Position numbers and translations under genes: made by a program. Under the pieces are notes generated by a model that worked only from the letters and a program-made list of their open reading frames with translations, was not told the DNA's origin and made no database searches. Source: Marinobacter lipolyticus (GTDB taxonomy: Bacteria; Pseudomonadota; Gammaproteobacteria; Pseudomonadales; Oleiphilaceae). Taken from it: a stretch of DNA of 64,000 nt. Location: the NCBI RefSeq assembly GCF_018424605.1, contig NZ_QTKT01000002.1, forward strand, positions 186,001-250,000. Reading direction: 5' to 3'. Positions 1 through 7,281 of this stretch are shown here, one piece after another. Position 1 is the first letter of the stretch, and each line of letters opens with the position of its first letter.

Positions 1-723
1 CTGAATCGCCGGAATCATGCCGTACCCCATGCCGGCCAGTGCCAGTTTTACGAACCCTTCCGAGGAAGGGCAGAGGTGGTGGGGAAAAGTACCATGGTAC
101 CCGCACTGGGCCAGAAATCTGTGTTGCAGCTGGTCATTCGGCCCAAAGACAATTGCGGGGGCGTGTTGCAGGCGGGTTTCGGACAGGCCGTCTGCAAAAA
201 AACGCTGAACGTACTCCGGAGTTGCCAGTGGCATATAGGTCATGGTGCCGATCGGAACACAGCGGGCACCCGCAACCGGTTGGGAACTGCTGCAGAGGCA
301 GGCGGCCACGTCTCCTTCACGCATCCGGCGCAGACCGATGTCCTGATCCTCTATAACCAGATCCAGCAACAGGCCCTCAGCCGTACAGAAGTCGCCAACG
401 GCTGCTGCCCACCAGGTCGCAAGGCTATCCGCGTTCAGGGCAATGCGCAGCCGCGCGGCGGGTTCTGAGAGCGCCGGAATGGATCTGGCCAGGTCCCGCT
501 CCAGCAGCTGTACCTGTTGAACGTGATTGAGCAGGCGTTGCCCGGCCGGCGTCGCTCGCGGTACCGGATTACGAACCAGCACTGGCTGGCCCAGCCGGAT
601 CTCCAGCGTGCGGATCCGTTGGGAAATGGCGGACTGGCTCAGGCCCAGCAACGCGCCGGCACGCTCGAACCCGCCAGTCTCAATGACAGTCGCCAGCGCC
701 TCCAGAAGTTTATAGTCAATCAT
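1..723 (-). CDS. argP: LysR-family regulator ArgP (IciA), 3' end cut by window edge
   Basis: The first 241 codons of a LysR-type regulator read on the minus strand from ATG at 723 to the window edge, with no stop inside. The N-terminal winged helix-turn-helix lies at about residues 4-60 (recognition region GLSQSAISQRI, 27-37) and is followed by an effector-binding domain. ArgP in enteric bacteria activates the arginine/lysine exporter gene argO, and here the gene is divergent from an argO-like gene only 88 bases away, which supports ArgP over other LysR proteins. The usual length is near 300 residues, so about 55 C-terminal residues are missing because of the window boundary, not because the gene is broken. 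Confidence 0.9.
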   Translation of the reverse strand, partial: MIDYKLLEALATVIETGGFERAGALLGLSQSAISQRIRTLEIRLGQPVLVRNPVPRATPAGQRLLNHVQQVQLLERDLARSIPALSEPAARLRIALNADSLATWWAAAVGDFCTAEGLLLDLVIEDQDIGLRRMREGDVAACLCSSSQPVAGARCVPIGTMTYMPLATPEYVQRFFADGLSETRLQHAPAIVFGPNDQLQHRFLAQCGYHGTFPHHLCPSSEGFVKLALAGMGYGMIPAIQ

Positions 724-811
724 AAGCAAAAGTGATGCAGCATTAACAAGATGAATTTTAAGTATAGCGTTTGCCGGATATGCTTGCGCTATTGAATAAG
801 GAGTTTGCAAC
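724..811. promoter_or_regulatory. argP-argO divergent promoter region
   Basis: This 88-base AT-rich gap separates the divergent argP and argO genes and must carry both promoters and, by analogy with enteric argO, the ArgP site. I did not pick out a certain operator. A Shine-Dalgarno AAGGAG at 798-803 lies 8 bases before the GTG start of argO. Confidence 0.45.
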
Positions 812-1420
812 GTGCTGGAGAGTTACCTGACCGGTCTGATCGTGTGTGGCGGCATCATCATCGCCATCGGCGCCCAGAATGCCTACGTGCTGAGCCAGGC
901 AATCCGCCGCGAACACCATTGGTGGTCGGCGGGGTTGTGCATGGTGGCGGATGTCACCCTGTTCACCCTGGGCATGTTTGGTGTCAGCGCCGCCCTGATG
1001 GCCATGCCCGAGGCTCTGGAGATCCTGCGCTGGCTGGGCGTTGTTTTCCTCGGCTGGCTGGCCCTTCAGGCCTTCGTTCGCGCCGGCCGTGGCAGGGCGG
1101 CACTGGAAGCCGGTGAAGTCACGAAGCGGAGCCTGAAAGGGGTGCTGTTTACCACCCTCGCGGTTACTTTGCTGAACCCCCAGGTGTATCTCGACACCCT
1201 GCTGCTGATACCGGCGGTGGGGGCTCAGCAGGAAGACGCCACCACCTTTGTCGCTGGCGCCAGCAGCGCTTCCGTCCTCTGGTTCGGGATGCTGGCGTGG
1301 GGCGGCTCTGCGCTAGCGCCGGTGCTGTCACGCCCGGTGGCCTGGCGGCTCATTGATGGCGTGATCGGTCTGATGATGGCCGCCATCGCCATTCACCTTG
1401 CCGTCGGGGGCGGGATCTAG
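812..1420 (+). CDS. argO: ArgO-type arginine/lysine exporter (LysE superfamily)
   Basis: This is a 202-residue integral membrane protein with about six hydrophobic segments, the normal size for LysE/ArgO amino acid exporters. The signature GAQNAYVLSQAIRRE near residue 20 and LLNPQVYLDTLLL around residues 125-137 are closer to ArgO than to LysE or RhtB. It should export arginine and possibly lysine or toxic analogues such as canavanine across the inner membrane. The start is GTG at 812, chosen for AAGGAG 8 bases upstream. It is divergent from argP, so it is expected to be activated by ArgP in response to arginine. Confidence 0.88.
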   Translation: MLESYLTGLIVCGGIIIAIGAQNAYVLSQAIRREHHWWSAGLCMVADVTLFTLGMFGVSAALMAMPEALEILRWLGVVFLGWLALQAFVRAGRGRAALEAGEVTKRSLKGVLFTTLAVTLLNPQVYLDTLLLIPAVGAQQEDATTFVAGASSASVLWFGMLAWGGSALAPVLSRPVAWRLIDGVIGLMMAAIAIHLAVGGGI

Positions 1421-1444
1421 AATTCAAACGATCGTATGAATTCT
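1419..1444. promoter_or_regulatory. 26-bp near-perfect palindrome, PsrA-like operator
   Basis: The half-sites AGAATTCAAACGA and TCGTATGAATTCT match at 12 of 13 positions as an inverted repeat. The core CAAAC-GATC-GTATG resembles the consensus reported for the TetR-family fatty-acid regulator PsrA (C/GAAAC N2-4 GTTTG/C) with one mismatch. It overlaps the argO stop codon and lies about 80 bases before the thioesterase-like gene at 1525, where an operator would be expected. Assignment to PsrA is inference from the motif. Confidence 0.5.
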
Positions 1445-1524
1445 CTTGCAAAAAGGGCACTCCGGCTGGAACATAGCTTGCTATCCGGGGATTGACCCAT
1501 CGTTCTGTGATCCGAGGAGCACCC

Positions 1525-1998
1525 ATGAATTCCACCATCCGCCGCTGGTTTGCCAGTGCCGGCGCCATGCGCCGCTTCCTGTCCACCTTTGCTCCTTACC
1601 TCGGTGCCGGGGTCAAAGTGACCCACATCGCCGAGGATTTCAGTTCCGCCACCGTCGAACTGAGACAGCATTGGTATAACACCAACTACGTGGGCACCCA
1701 CTTCGGCGGCTCGCTGTACAGCATGGCGGACCCCATGTACATGTTGCTGCTGATGCGGCAGCTGGGTAATGACTACATCGTGTGGGACAAGTCGGCGAGT
1801 ATCGATTTCATCCGCCCCGGTAAAGGCACGGTATCGGCTCACTTCGAGCTGCCTCCGGAGCGTGTTGAGGAAATCCGCGCGGCCACCGCGGATGGCGACA
1901 AGATGCTGCCGGAATGGAACGTGGATGTTGTTGACGAAACCGGGGAACTGGTCGCGCGGGTGCACAAGGTGTTGTACGTACGCCGCAAGCGGAGTTGA
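1525..1998 (+). CDS. DUF4442-type hotdog-fold thioesterase-like protein
   Basis: This 157-residue protein resembles the DUF4442 group of hotdog-fold proteins, relatives of PaaI/YiiD acyl-CoA thioesterases. Visible conserved patches are NTNYVGTHFGGSLYSMADP (about 53-71), typical of the central hotdog helix, and SIDFIRPGKGTVSA further on. It probably hydrolyses or binds an acyl-CoA; the substrate cannot be read. The start is ATG 1525, preceded by CGAGGAG at 1513-1519; a longer reading from TTG 1492 lacks a ribosome site. The palindrome at 1419-1444 would place it under fatty-acid-responsive control. It converges with the outer-membrane-type gene on the other strand. Confidence 0.72.
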   Translation: MNSTIRRWFASAGAMRRFLSTFAPYLGAGVKVTHIAEDFSSATVELRQHWYNTNYVGTHFGGSLYSMADPMYMLLLMRQLGNDYIVWDKSASIDFIRPGKGTVSAHFELPPERVEEIRAATADGDKMLPEWNVDVVDETGELVARVHKVLYVRRKRS

Positions 1999-2020
1999 TT
2001 AACGCCGCTGCAGAGGCTTG

Positions 2021-2647
2021 TCAGAAACGCACGGCCAGCCCGGCGGCGGCCTCCACCTGAAAATACCCGTTGCTCTCGAAGCGAATGTCACAGCCGCCGG
2101 AGCAGAACACCGAACCGCCGCTGTCCAGTACCGTGTAGATGCCTCGCAGGTCCAGTCGCAGGCGGAGGTGCTCGTTAACCGCAAACTTGTATCCGCCGCC
2201 AATGGACAGGGAAGCCCGGTGGTCGGCATCCAGGCCAGATGGTTTCGGGTCGAGCCGGGTAACCCCGGCGACACCTGATACAAACCCGCCGGTCATCTGG
2301 CCTCCCGGGAAATACAGCCCGCCGAACTGCAGCTGGGTAATGGTGACATCCACACGGTCTCTGGCGGGGGTCAGCAGGCCATCGGAAAGTTCCGCCGTTG
2401 TGTCCTGCCGGCCCAGGTAAAGCTCAAGCTGCTTGCCGGGCTCCGCCAGATCCACGTTCAGAACGATGCCATAACTCTCCGTGTCTTTCAGATCCACCTG
2501 ACCCTCGGAATCGTCAGAGCGGTCGCTGGTGTCAAACTCGCCGCCCATGCGAAAGCCGGCAAAAGGCATGAGTTCCGTATCCGCGGCTGCGGGCAGGCTC
2601 AGGGGCAGGGCGATGATCACACCGCAGAGAAACCGCAGATATCCCAT
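2021..2647 (-). CDS. Outer-membrane beta-barrel-type exported protein
   Basis: This 208-residue protein has an N-terminal signal peptide (hydrophobic stretch, then PAAADTE). The rest alternates polar and nonpolar residues, with many glycines and aromatic residues (FAGFRMGGEF, LQFGGLYFPGG, SIGGGYKFAV) and ends in a C-terminal phenylalanine (GLAVRF), the typical final strand of small outer membrane barrels. No specific family is recognised. The start is ATG 2647, with GGAG 9 bases upstream; a TTG 18 bases earlier would abut the stop of the upstream NlpC gene. It is probably cotranscribed with that lipoprotein gene. Confidence 0.65.
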   Translation of the reverse strand: MGYLRFLCGVIIALPLSLPAAADTELMPFAGFRMGGEFDTSDRSDDSEGQVDLKDTESYGIVLNVDLAEPGKQLELYLGRQDTTAELSDGLLTPARDRVDVTITQLQFGGLYFPGGQMTGGFVSGVAGVTRLDPKPSGLDADHRASLSIGGGYKFAVNEHLRLRLDLRGIYTVLDSGGSVFCSGGCDIRFESNGYFQVEAAAGLAVRF

Positions 2648-2665
2648 GGTGGCAGTGCTCCGCAA

Positions 2666-3169
2666 TCAGTCAAAGCGTCGGGCCTGAGTGAAGCGGCCTT
2701 TCCAGTAGTAACCGGTCATGGATGACTGGGTCACGCCCACAGACGTGGAGGCGTGGATGAACCGGTCACCGCCCATGTAAATACCGGCGTGCTGTTCTTT
2801 GCCGCCGATACGGAAGAAAACCACATCTCCGGGCTGGATGTTGCCCGGATGCACCTTGTCGCCGTAAGCGAGCATTTGCGAGGTGGTGCGGGGCAGTTGC
2901 CGCCCCAGTCCTTCCCGGTAGGCGGTGAGAATAAAACCGGAGCAGTCGAAACCGTTGGCCGTGGTTCCACCGTACTGATAAGGCGCGCCCTGGTAGCGCT
3001 CGAACACTTGCCAGAGCTTTTGGGCCTTGACGGATTCCTGAGTCTCCTGGGCGGGCAGATACACCGGCTCGCTGGCCTGGCCACTTTTCAGGCGCTGGTT
3101 ACTGGCACAGCCGGCCAGCGTCAGAGCTGAAAGGCACAGAATGAGGATGTATCGGAACGGCGTACGCAT
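2666..3169 (-). CDS. NlpC/P60-family lipoprotein, cell-wall endopeptidase
   Basis: This 167-residue lipoprotein has a lipobox LAGC (Cys21) and an NlpC/P60 cysteine peptidase domain at about residues 52-165. The catalytic residues can be read as Cys76 in FDCSGF, His127 in QHAGIY and His139 in FIHAS. By analogy with MepS/Spr it is likely an outer-membrane-anchored D,D- or L,D-endopeptidase that cuts peptidoglycan cross-links. Length matches MepS-like proteins. It lies just upstream of the outer-membrane-type gene on the same strand with almost no gap, suggesting a two-gene operon. Confidence 0.87.
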   Translation of the reverse strand: MRTPFRYILILCLSALTLAGCASNQRLKSGQASEPVYLPAQETQESVKAQKLWQVFERYQGAPYQYGGTTANGFDCSGFILTAYREGLGRQLPRTTSQMLAYGDKVHPGNIQPGDVVFFRIGGKEQHAGIYMGGDRFIHASTSVGVTQSSMTGYYWKGRFTQARRFD

Positions 3170-3238
3170 GTTAAGACCCTGACGGTTTGTTCTTGCTTAT
3201 CACTGTATTATTCATTCGGTGGCATGTCAGGTTACGGT

Positions 3239-3910
3239 TTATACGCGGCGAATCAGCTCGGCGGAGTCGTGCCTGGGGTTATTCACCTGATCAGACACCA
3301 CATAGGCCTGCAGGTGGGTGGCGTCGAGGCGGTGGGTGGCCGCCCGTATACCGGGGCGCTCCGTGAGCGCTGGGTTCAGCCAGTCCCGCAGGCAATCAGG
3401 TTCAAGGACCACCGGCTGACGATCGTGGATGTGCTTCAGGGGCTCGCTTGCCGGTTCGGTAATGATGGCGCAGGCGGTGGTGTCATCGCCTTCCCGCGGG
3501 GTCCACAGACCGGCAAAGAACAAGGTTGAGTGCCGGGTGCTGTTGGCGGATGTGATGTAGTAAGGCGTCTTGGCGCCTTCGCTTTGTTTCCACTCATACC
3601 AGCCGTTGGCGGGAATCAGGCAGCGGTGCTCAGCAAAAGCGTCGCGGAAGTAAGCGGAGGTGGCTACGGTTTCTGCCCGGGCATTGATCGGCGTCGGGGC
3701 TTTTTTGCCCTCGGCCCACACCGGGCGAAACCCCCAGTGGGAGTGGGCCATGACCAGGGTGCCGTTCATCGTGCTGCGGATCATCGGAATACCAACGCCC
3801 GGGGGAATGTTGTAGCTGGGCCCGAACTTGCCATCCACCTCCATGCCTTCCGGAAAAAACTCAAGAATCAGGGTGTCTGGCGGGGTGTAGAAGGTGAAGC
3901 GTCCGCACAT
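3239..3910 (-). CDS. SRAP-domain protein (YedK/HMCES family)
   Basis: A 223-residue SOS response-associated peptidase (SRAP) protein. The invariant Cys2 follows the initiator Met (MCGRFT) and is exposed after its removal; it forms a thiazolidine crosslink with abasic sites in single-stranded DNA. Other active-site residues visible are Asn34 (SYNIPPG), Glu106 (WYEW) and His162 (HDRQPVVL). The size equals E. coli YedK. It acts in the cytoplasm, shielding abasic sites at stalled forks. No LexA box was identified upstream. It is divergent from the DUF2007 gene. Confidence 0.93.
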   Translation of the reverse strand: MCGRFTFYTPPDTLILEFFPEGMEVDGKFGPSYNIPPGVGIPMIRSTMNGTLVMAHSHWGFRPVWAEGKKAPTPINARAETVATSAYFRDAFAEHRCLIPANGWYEWKQSEGAKTPYYITSANSTRHSTLFFAGLWTPREGDDTTACAIITEPASEPLKHIHDRQPVVLEPDCLRDWLNPALTERPGIRAATHRLDATHLQAYVVSDQVNNPRHDSAELIRRV

Positions 3911-4036
3911 GGTCGTTGTCGCCTGTTGTGTTGGCTGTCGTGGTGTGAGGAGGGCAGTATTTTTCGACTATGCTTCAGATAATAGCCTTTCGGTGTGGCG
4001 AATTCCTCGGCGAACACGTACATAAGGAGCAGGGTG

Positions 4037-4351
4037 GTGCAAATAGCCTATCGGGCCCGGGATATCACCGAGGCTCACATCGTGGCCGGCCTGCTGGAGG
4101 CCAATGGCATAGAAACCTACGTGGGTGGTCACTATCTGCAAGGGGCCATGGGCGAAATCGGCACTGCAGGGTTCAGTAATGTTCACGTCGCGGACGAGGA
4201 TCTGTACCGTGCGCGGCAACTGGTCTCGGAATACGAATCGTCCGGCTACGGCCGGGTGGTGACCGGTGATGGGGAAGACCGGCCGGATGACTACGCCCGC
4301 TGGTTTTTGCTGGTGCTGGCAGTCATCGGGCTGATTCTTCTTAATTTTTAG
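4037..4351 (+). CDS. DUF2007-domain putative signal-transducing membrane protein
   Basis: A 104-residue protein with an N-terminal DUF2007 fold (AYRARDITEAHIVAGLLEANGIETYVGG), a ferredoxin-like domain related to PII-type folds, then one C-terminal transmembrane segment (WFLLVLAVIGLILL) ending two residues before the C-terminus. The N-domain would face the cytoplasm. Function is unknown; Pfam labels the family a putative signal-transducing protein on fold grounds only. The start is taken as GTG 4037, 7 bases after AAGGAG (4024-4029); GTG 4034 is an alternative. Confidence 0.72.
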   Translation: MQIAYRARDITEAHIVAGLLEANGIETYVGGHYLQGAMGEIGTAGFSNVHVADEDLYRARQLVSEYESSGYGRVVTGDGEDRPDDYARWFLLVLAVIGLILLNF

Positions 4352-4378
4352 TGATTGAACCGCAAGGAGAACACTGCA

Positions 4379-5071
4379 ATGGCAAGCCAACCCGTTCTGC
4401 TGATCACCGGCGCCTCGTCAGGCATTGGCGCTGCAACTGCCCGAGCCGCGTCTGAGCAAGGTTACCGGCTGGTACTGGCGGCCCGCTCGGAAGACCGTCT
4501 GCGGGGGCTGCAACAGGAACTCGGCGGTGACACCCAGGTACTCACCGTTCACTGCGACGTTCAGAGTGGTGAAGACCAGCAACACATGGTGGAGCAGGCC
4601 CTGGAGCGCTTCGGCCGTATCGATGCGGTGTTTGCCAATGCTGGCCGGGGTGGCGAGCCCGGGGGCTTCAGCAAGGCCGACCCGGAGGTCTGGAAAGATA
4701 TGATCCTGACCAATATTTACGGTGTTGGCCTGACCGTTCAACACTGTCTCCCGGCGCTTCGCGAGAGCAAGGGTCATTTGCTACTGACCGGCTCGGCGGC
4801 GGGGCGTGTCACCATTCCCGGCTCCATGTACAGCGCGACCAAATGGGCGGTATCCGCCATCGGCTACGGTGTGCGGGAAGAGCTTCGCGGTTCCGGTATC
4901 CGGGTAACGCTTATCGAGCCCGGTATGGTGGATACGCCATTTTTCGACGAACCGCCGGCCCATGCCCTGAAACCGGAGGATATCGCCAATGCGGTGATGT
5001 ACGCCGTGGCGCAACCGGCCCATGTCGATGTCAACGAAATCCTGGTCAGGCCCACGCCCTCAGCGGAGTAG
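4379..5071 (+). CDS. Short-chain dehydrogenase/reductase (SDR), classical type
   Basis: A 230-residue NAD(P)-dependent oxidoreductase with the Rossmann motif TGASSGIG (residues 10-17), NAG (88-90), the catalytic Ser139 and YSATK (Tyr151, Lys155). Residues AARSEDR after the second strand suggest NADP preference. It is closest to the YdfG/serine 3-dehydrogenase-like group of small-molecule oxidoreductases; the substrate is not evident. The start is ATG 4379 with AAGGAGA at 4364-4370. The thpR gene follows within 10 bases, so the two are probably cotranscribed. Confidence 0.87.
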   Translation: MASQPVLLITGASSGIGAATARAASEQGYRLVLAARSEDRLRGLQQELGGDTQVLTVHCDVQSGEDQQHMVEQALERFGRIDAVFANAGRGGEPGGFSKADPEVWKDMILTNIYGVGLTVQHCLPALRESKGHLLLTGSAAGRVTIPGSMYSATKWAVSAIGYGVREELRGSGIRVTLIEPGMVDTPFFDEPPAHALKPEDIANAVMYAVAQPAHVDVNEILVRPTPSAE

Positions 5072-5079
5072 GAGCGACT

Positions 5080-5637
5080 GTGTCCCGGCTATTCTTCGGG
5101 CTGGAAGTGCCAGACGAGATCAAACAGAAATTGCTGCAGTTACAAGCTCCGGTGTCCGGCGCCCGCTGGCAGACCGGTGCGCAGCTGCACATTACGCTGT
5201 TGTTCCTGGGAAGCGTGGAGCAAAGCAACGCGGCTGAGGTGTGTGCGGCGGCAAGGGACCTGCCGATGTGCGGGTTCGAACTGGAGATTGCCGGCCTTGG
5301 CTGTTTCGGCCAGCCACACCAGCCGCGACACCTTTGGGCCGGCGTACAGCCACTGGCAGCCATTTCGGAACTGAGGGAAGCGCTGACGGTTCGCATGGCT
5401 GCTCTGGGCTTTACCCCCGATGCCAGGCCATTCTGCCCCCATGTTACCGTGTCCCGGTTCGGTAAACGGCCCGGCTCCGTGGAAGCGTTGCTGGCCAATC
5501 ACCATGACGCCGTGTTCGGTCACTATACGGTCACCGAGTTTGTGCTTTTCGAGAGTAGCCCCGGAGAACACGGTTCTGCCTATGGCGTGGTCGAACGCTT
5601 CCGCTTGACGAATCCGTCTCCGGCTACCAAAGATTAG
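5080..5637 (+). CDS. thpR: RNA 2',3'-cyclic phosphodiesterase ThpR (2H family)
   Basis: A 185-residue 2H phosphoesterase with the two required motifs HITL (in QLHITLLFLG) and HVTV (in CPHVTVSRFG). The opening RLFFGLEVPDEIK is characteristic of ThpR/LigT. The enzyme opens 2',3'-cyclic phosphate ends of RNA to 2'-phosphates and can ligate tRNA halves in vitro. The start is GTG 5080 with TAGGAG 5 bases upstream; the open frame further upstream only shadows the SDR gene. It sits in an apparent operon with that SDR gene. Confidence 0.88.
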   Translation: MSRLFFGLEVPDEIKQKLLQLQAPVSGARWQTGAQLHITLLFLGSVEQSNAAEVCAAARDLPMCGFELEIAGLGCFGQPHQPRHLWAGVQPLAAISELREALTVRMAALGFTPDARPFCPHVTVSRFGKRPGSVEALLANHHDAVFGHYTVTEFVLFESSPGEHGSAYGVVERFRLTNPSPATKD

Positions 5638-5668
5638 AAACTCTCAACGCCTTTTTCGAGGTGTCTAT

Positions 5669-7234
5669 GTGCCCGCCGTTTTCCGACCCCGATCAACGTC
5701 TGTATGTTCGCAACGCCACTCTGCCGACATTCCCGGTATTATTCTGCTCAGCCGGCGGGTGTACGAAGGCACCGGTATGTATGGCTACACCAAGGGGCCG
5801 CTGACCGGTCAGAGTAACACGTTCCCGGAGGGGCAGTTTGTCGCCATGCTGGGGGATGAGGTGGTGGGTTATTGCGCAACCTTTCGGATTGCCGAGGATG
5901 TGGCGCTGGTGCCCCACGACTGGACTTCCATTACCGGCAACGGCTATGCCTCACGGCACGATGCAGATGGTGACTGGCTTTACGGCATGGAAGTCTGTGT
6001 TGACCCCGAGTGCCGCGGTTATCGCATTGGAGAGCGGCTGTATAACGAACGCAAGCAGCTGTGCCAGGCGCTGGATCTGCAGGGGGTGGTGTTCGTTGGG
6101 CGCCTGCCGAGCCTGCGGCAGCGGCTGAAAAAGTTCGGCGGTGTTGACGAGTATGTGGAGGCCATCAAACGTAAGGAACAGAAAGATCCGGTGCTGTCGT
6201 TCCAGCTTAATCAGGGCTTCGAGATTCATGGCGTTATCCCCCATTACCTCGATGCCGACCACGACTCCATGGGCTATGGCATTCATCTTGTCTGGCGTAA
6301 TCCGAAAGTGCCCCGCATCGAGAAGAACGAGCGGCGCAAACGCTATGGTCAGCGGATGCGGGATACGGTTCGCATCGGCACGGTACAGTATCAGCAACGG
6401 CCGGTGGGGTCATTCGACGAGTTCAGCGAAATCGTCCGCTACTTCGTGGATGTTGTCTCCACCTACAAGGGTGATTTCGTCGTATTTCCGGAGCTCTTCA
6501 CGCTCCAGTTGCTATCCATCGAGGCGCGCAAGGGCAGCCCGGCAGAAACCTTTGCCGCGGTCACCCACTATGCCGAACGATACCGGCAACTGATGCGCGA
6601 CCTGGCGCTACGCTACAACATCAATATCGTTGCCGGCTCGACCCCGATCCGCGAAGACGACGGCACTATCCGCAACATGGCGTTTGTGTTCCTCCGCGAT
6701 GGTCAGGTTTTCACTCAGCCCAAGATTCATCCGACGCCGAATGAGGCGTTCTGGTGGGGGGTGCAGGGAGGTAACCGCGTCAGTGCCATTGAGACCGACT
6801 GCGGAACGATCGGGGTGCTGATCTGCTACGATGCGGAATTTCCGGAACTGACCCGCCACCTGGTGGATCAGGGCGCGCATATTATCTTCGTGCCGTTCTG
6901 TACCGATGAGCGCCAGAGTTATCTGCGGGTGCGTTATTGCTGTCAGGCCAGAGCGGTGGAGAACCAGGTGTATGTGGTGATGTCCGGCAACGTGGGCAAC
7001 CTGCCAAAGGTGCCAAACATGGAAATCCAGTACGGCCAGAGCTGTATACTCACGCCCTGTGATTTCCCGTTTGCCCGGGATGGTATAGCTGCTGATACCG
7101 AACCCAACGTGGAAACGGTGGCCTTTGCGGATCTGCGACCGGAAGTGCTGATCACCGCTCGCAACAGTGGTACCGTGAAAAACCTTCAGGATCGTCGTCA
7201 CGATCTTTACAGCGTGACCTGGCGTGGGGAATAG
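5669..7234 (+). CDS. GNAT acetyltransferase-nitrilase fusion, apparent frameshift near the N-terminus
   Basis: A two-domain cytoplasmic protein. A GNAT-like domain occupies about residues 20-215 (acetyl-CoA loop CRGYRIGERLYNER) and a carbon-nitrogen hydrolase domain about 233-515, with the triad Glu275 (FPELF), Lys352 (PKIHP) and Cys386 (LICYDAEFPE). This architecture is known in proteobacteria; the substrate is unknown. The first 19 residues of the open frame from GTG 5669 look like noise. The frame from ATG 5667 instead reads DQRLYVRNATL, the expected GNAT beginning, and would join the main frame if one base were restored at 5721-5726. The gene is therefore annotated with a probable 1-base deletion (mutation or sequencing error). 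GAGGTG at 5659-5664 serves either start. Confidence 0.82.
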   Translation: MPAVFRPRSTSVCSQRHSADIPGIILLSRRVYEGTGMYGYTKGPLTGQSNTFPEGQFVAMLGDEVVGYCATFRIAEDVALVPHDWTSITGNGYASRHDADGDWLYGMEVCVDPECRGYRIGERLYNERKQLCQALDLQGVVFVGRLPSLRQRLKKFGGVDEYVEAIKRKEQKDPVLSFQLNQGFEIHGVIPHYLDADHDSMGYGIHLVWRNPKVPRIEKNERRKRYGQRMRDTVRIGTVQYQQRPVGSFDEFSEIVRYFVDVVSTYKGDFVVFPELFTLQLLSIEARKGSPAETFAAVTHYAERYRQLMRDLALRYNINIVAGSTPIREDDGTIRNMAFVFLRDGQVFTQPKIHPTPNEAFWWGVQGGNRVSAIETDCGTIGVLICYDAEFPELTRHLVDQGAHIIFVPFCTDERQSYLRVRYCCQARAVENQVYVVMSGNVGNLPKVPNMEIQYGQSCILTPCDFPFARDGIAADTEPNVETVAFADLRPEVLITARNSGTVKNLQDRRHDLYSVTWRGE

Positions 7235-7281
7235 CCCCGGATCCGGACTCAATCCCAAGCATCACCGATAGGAGCGTCGTC

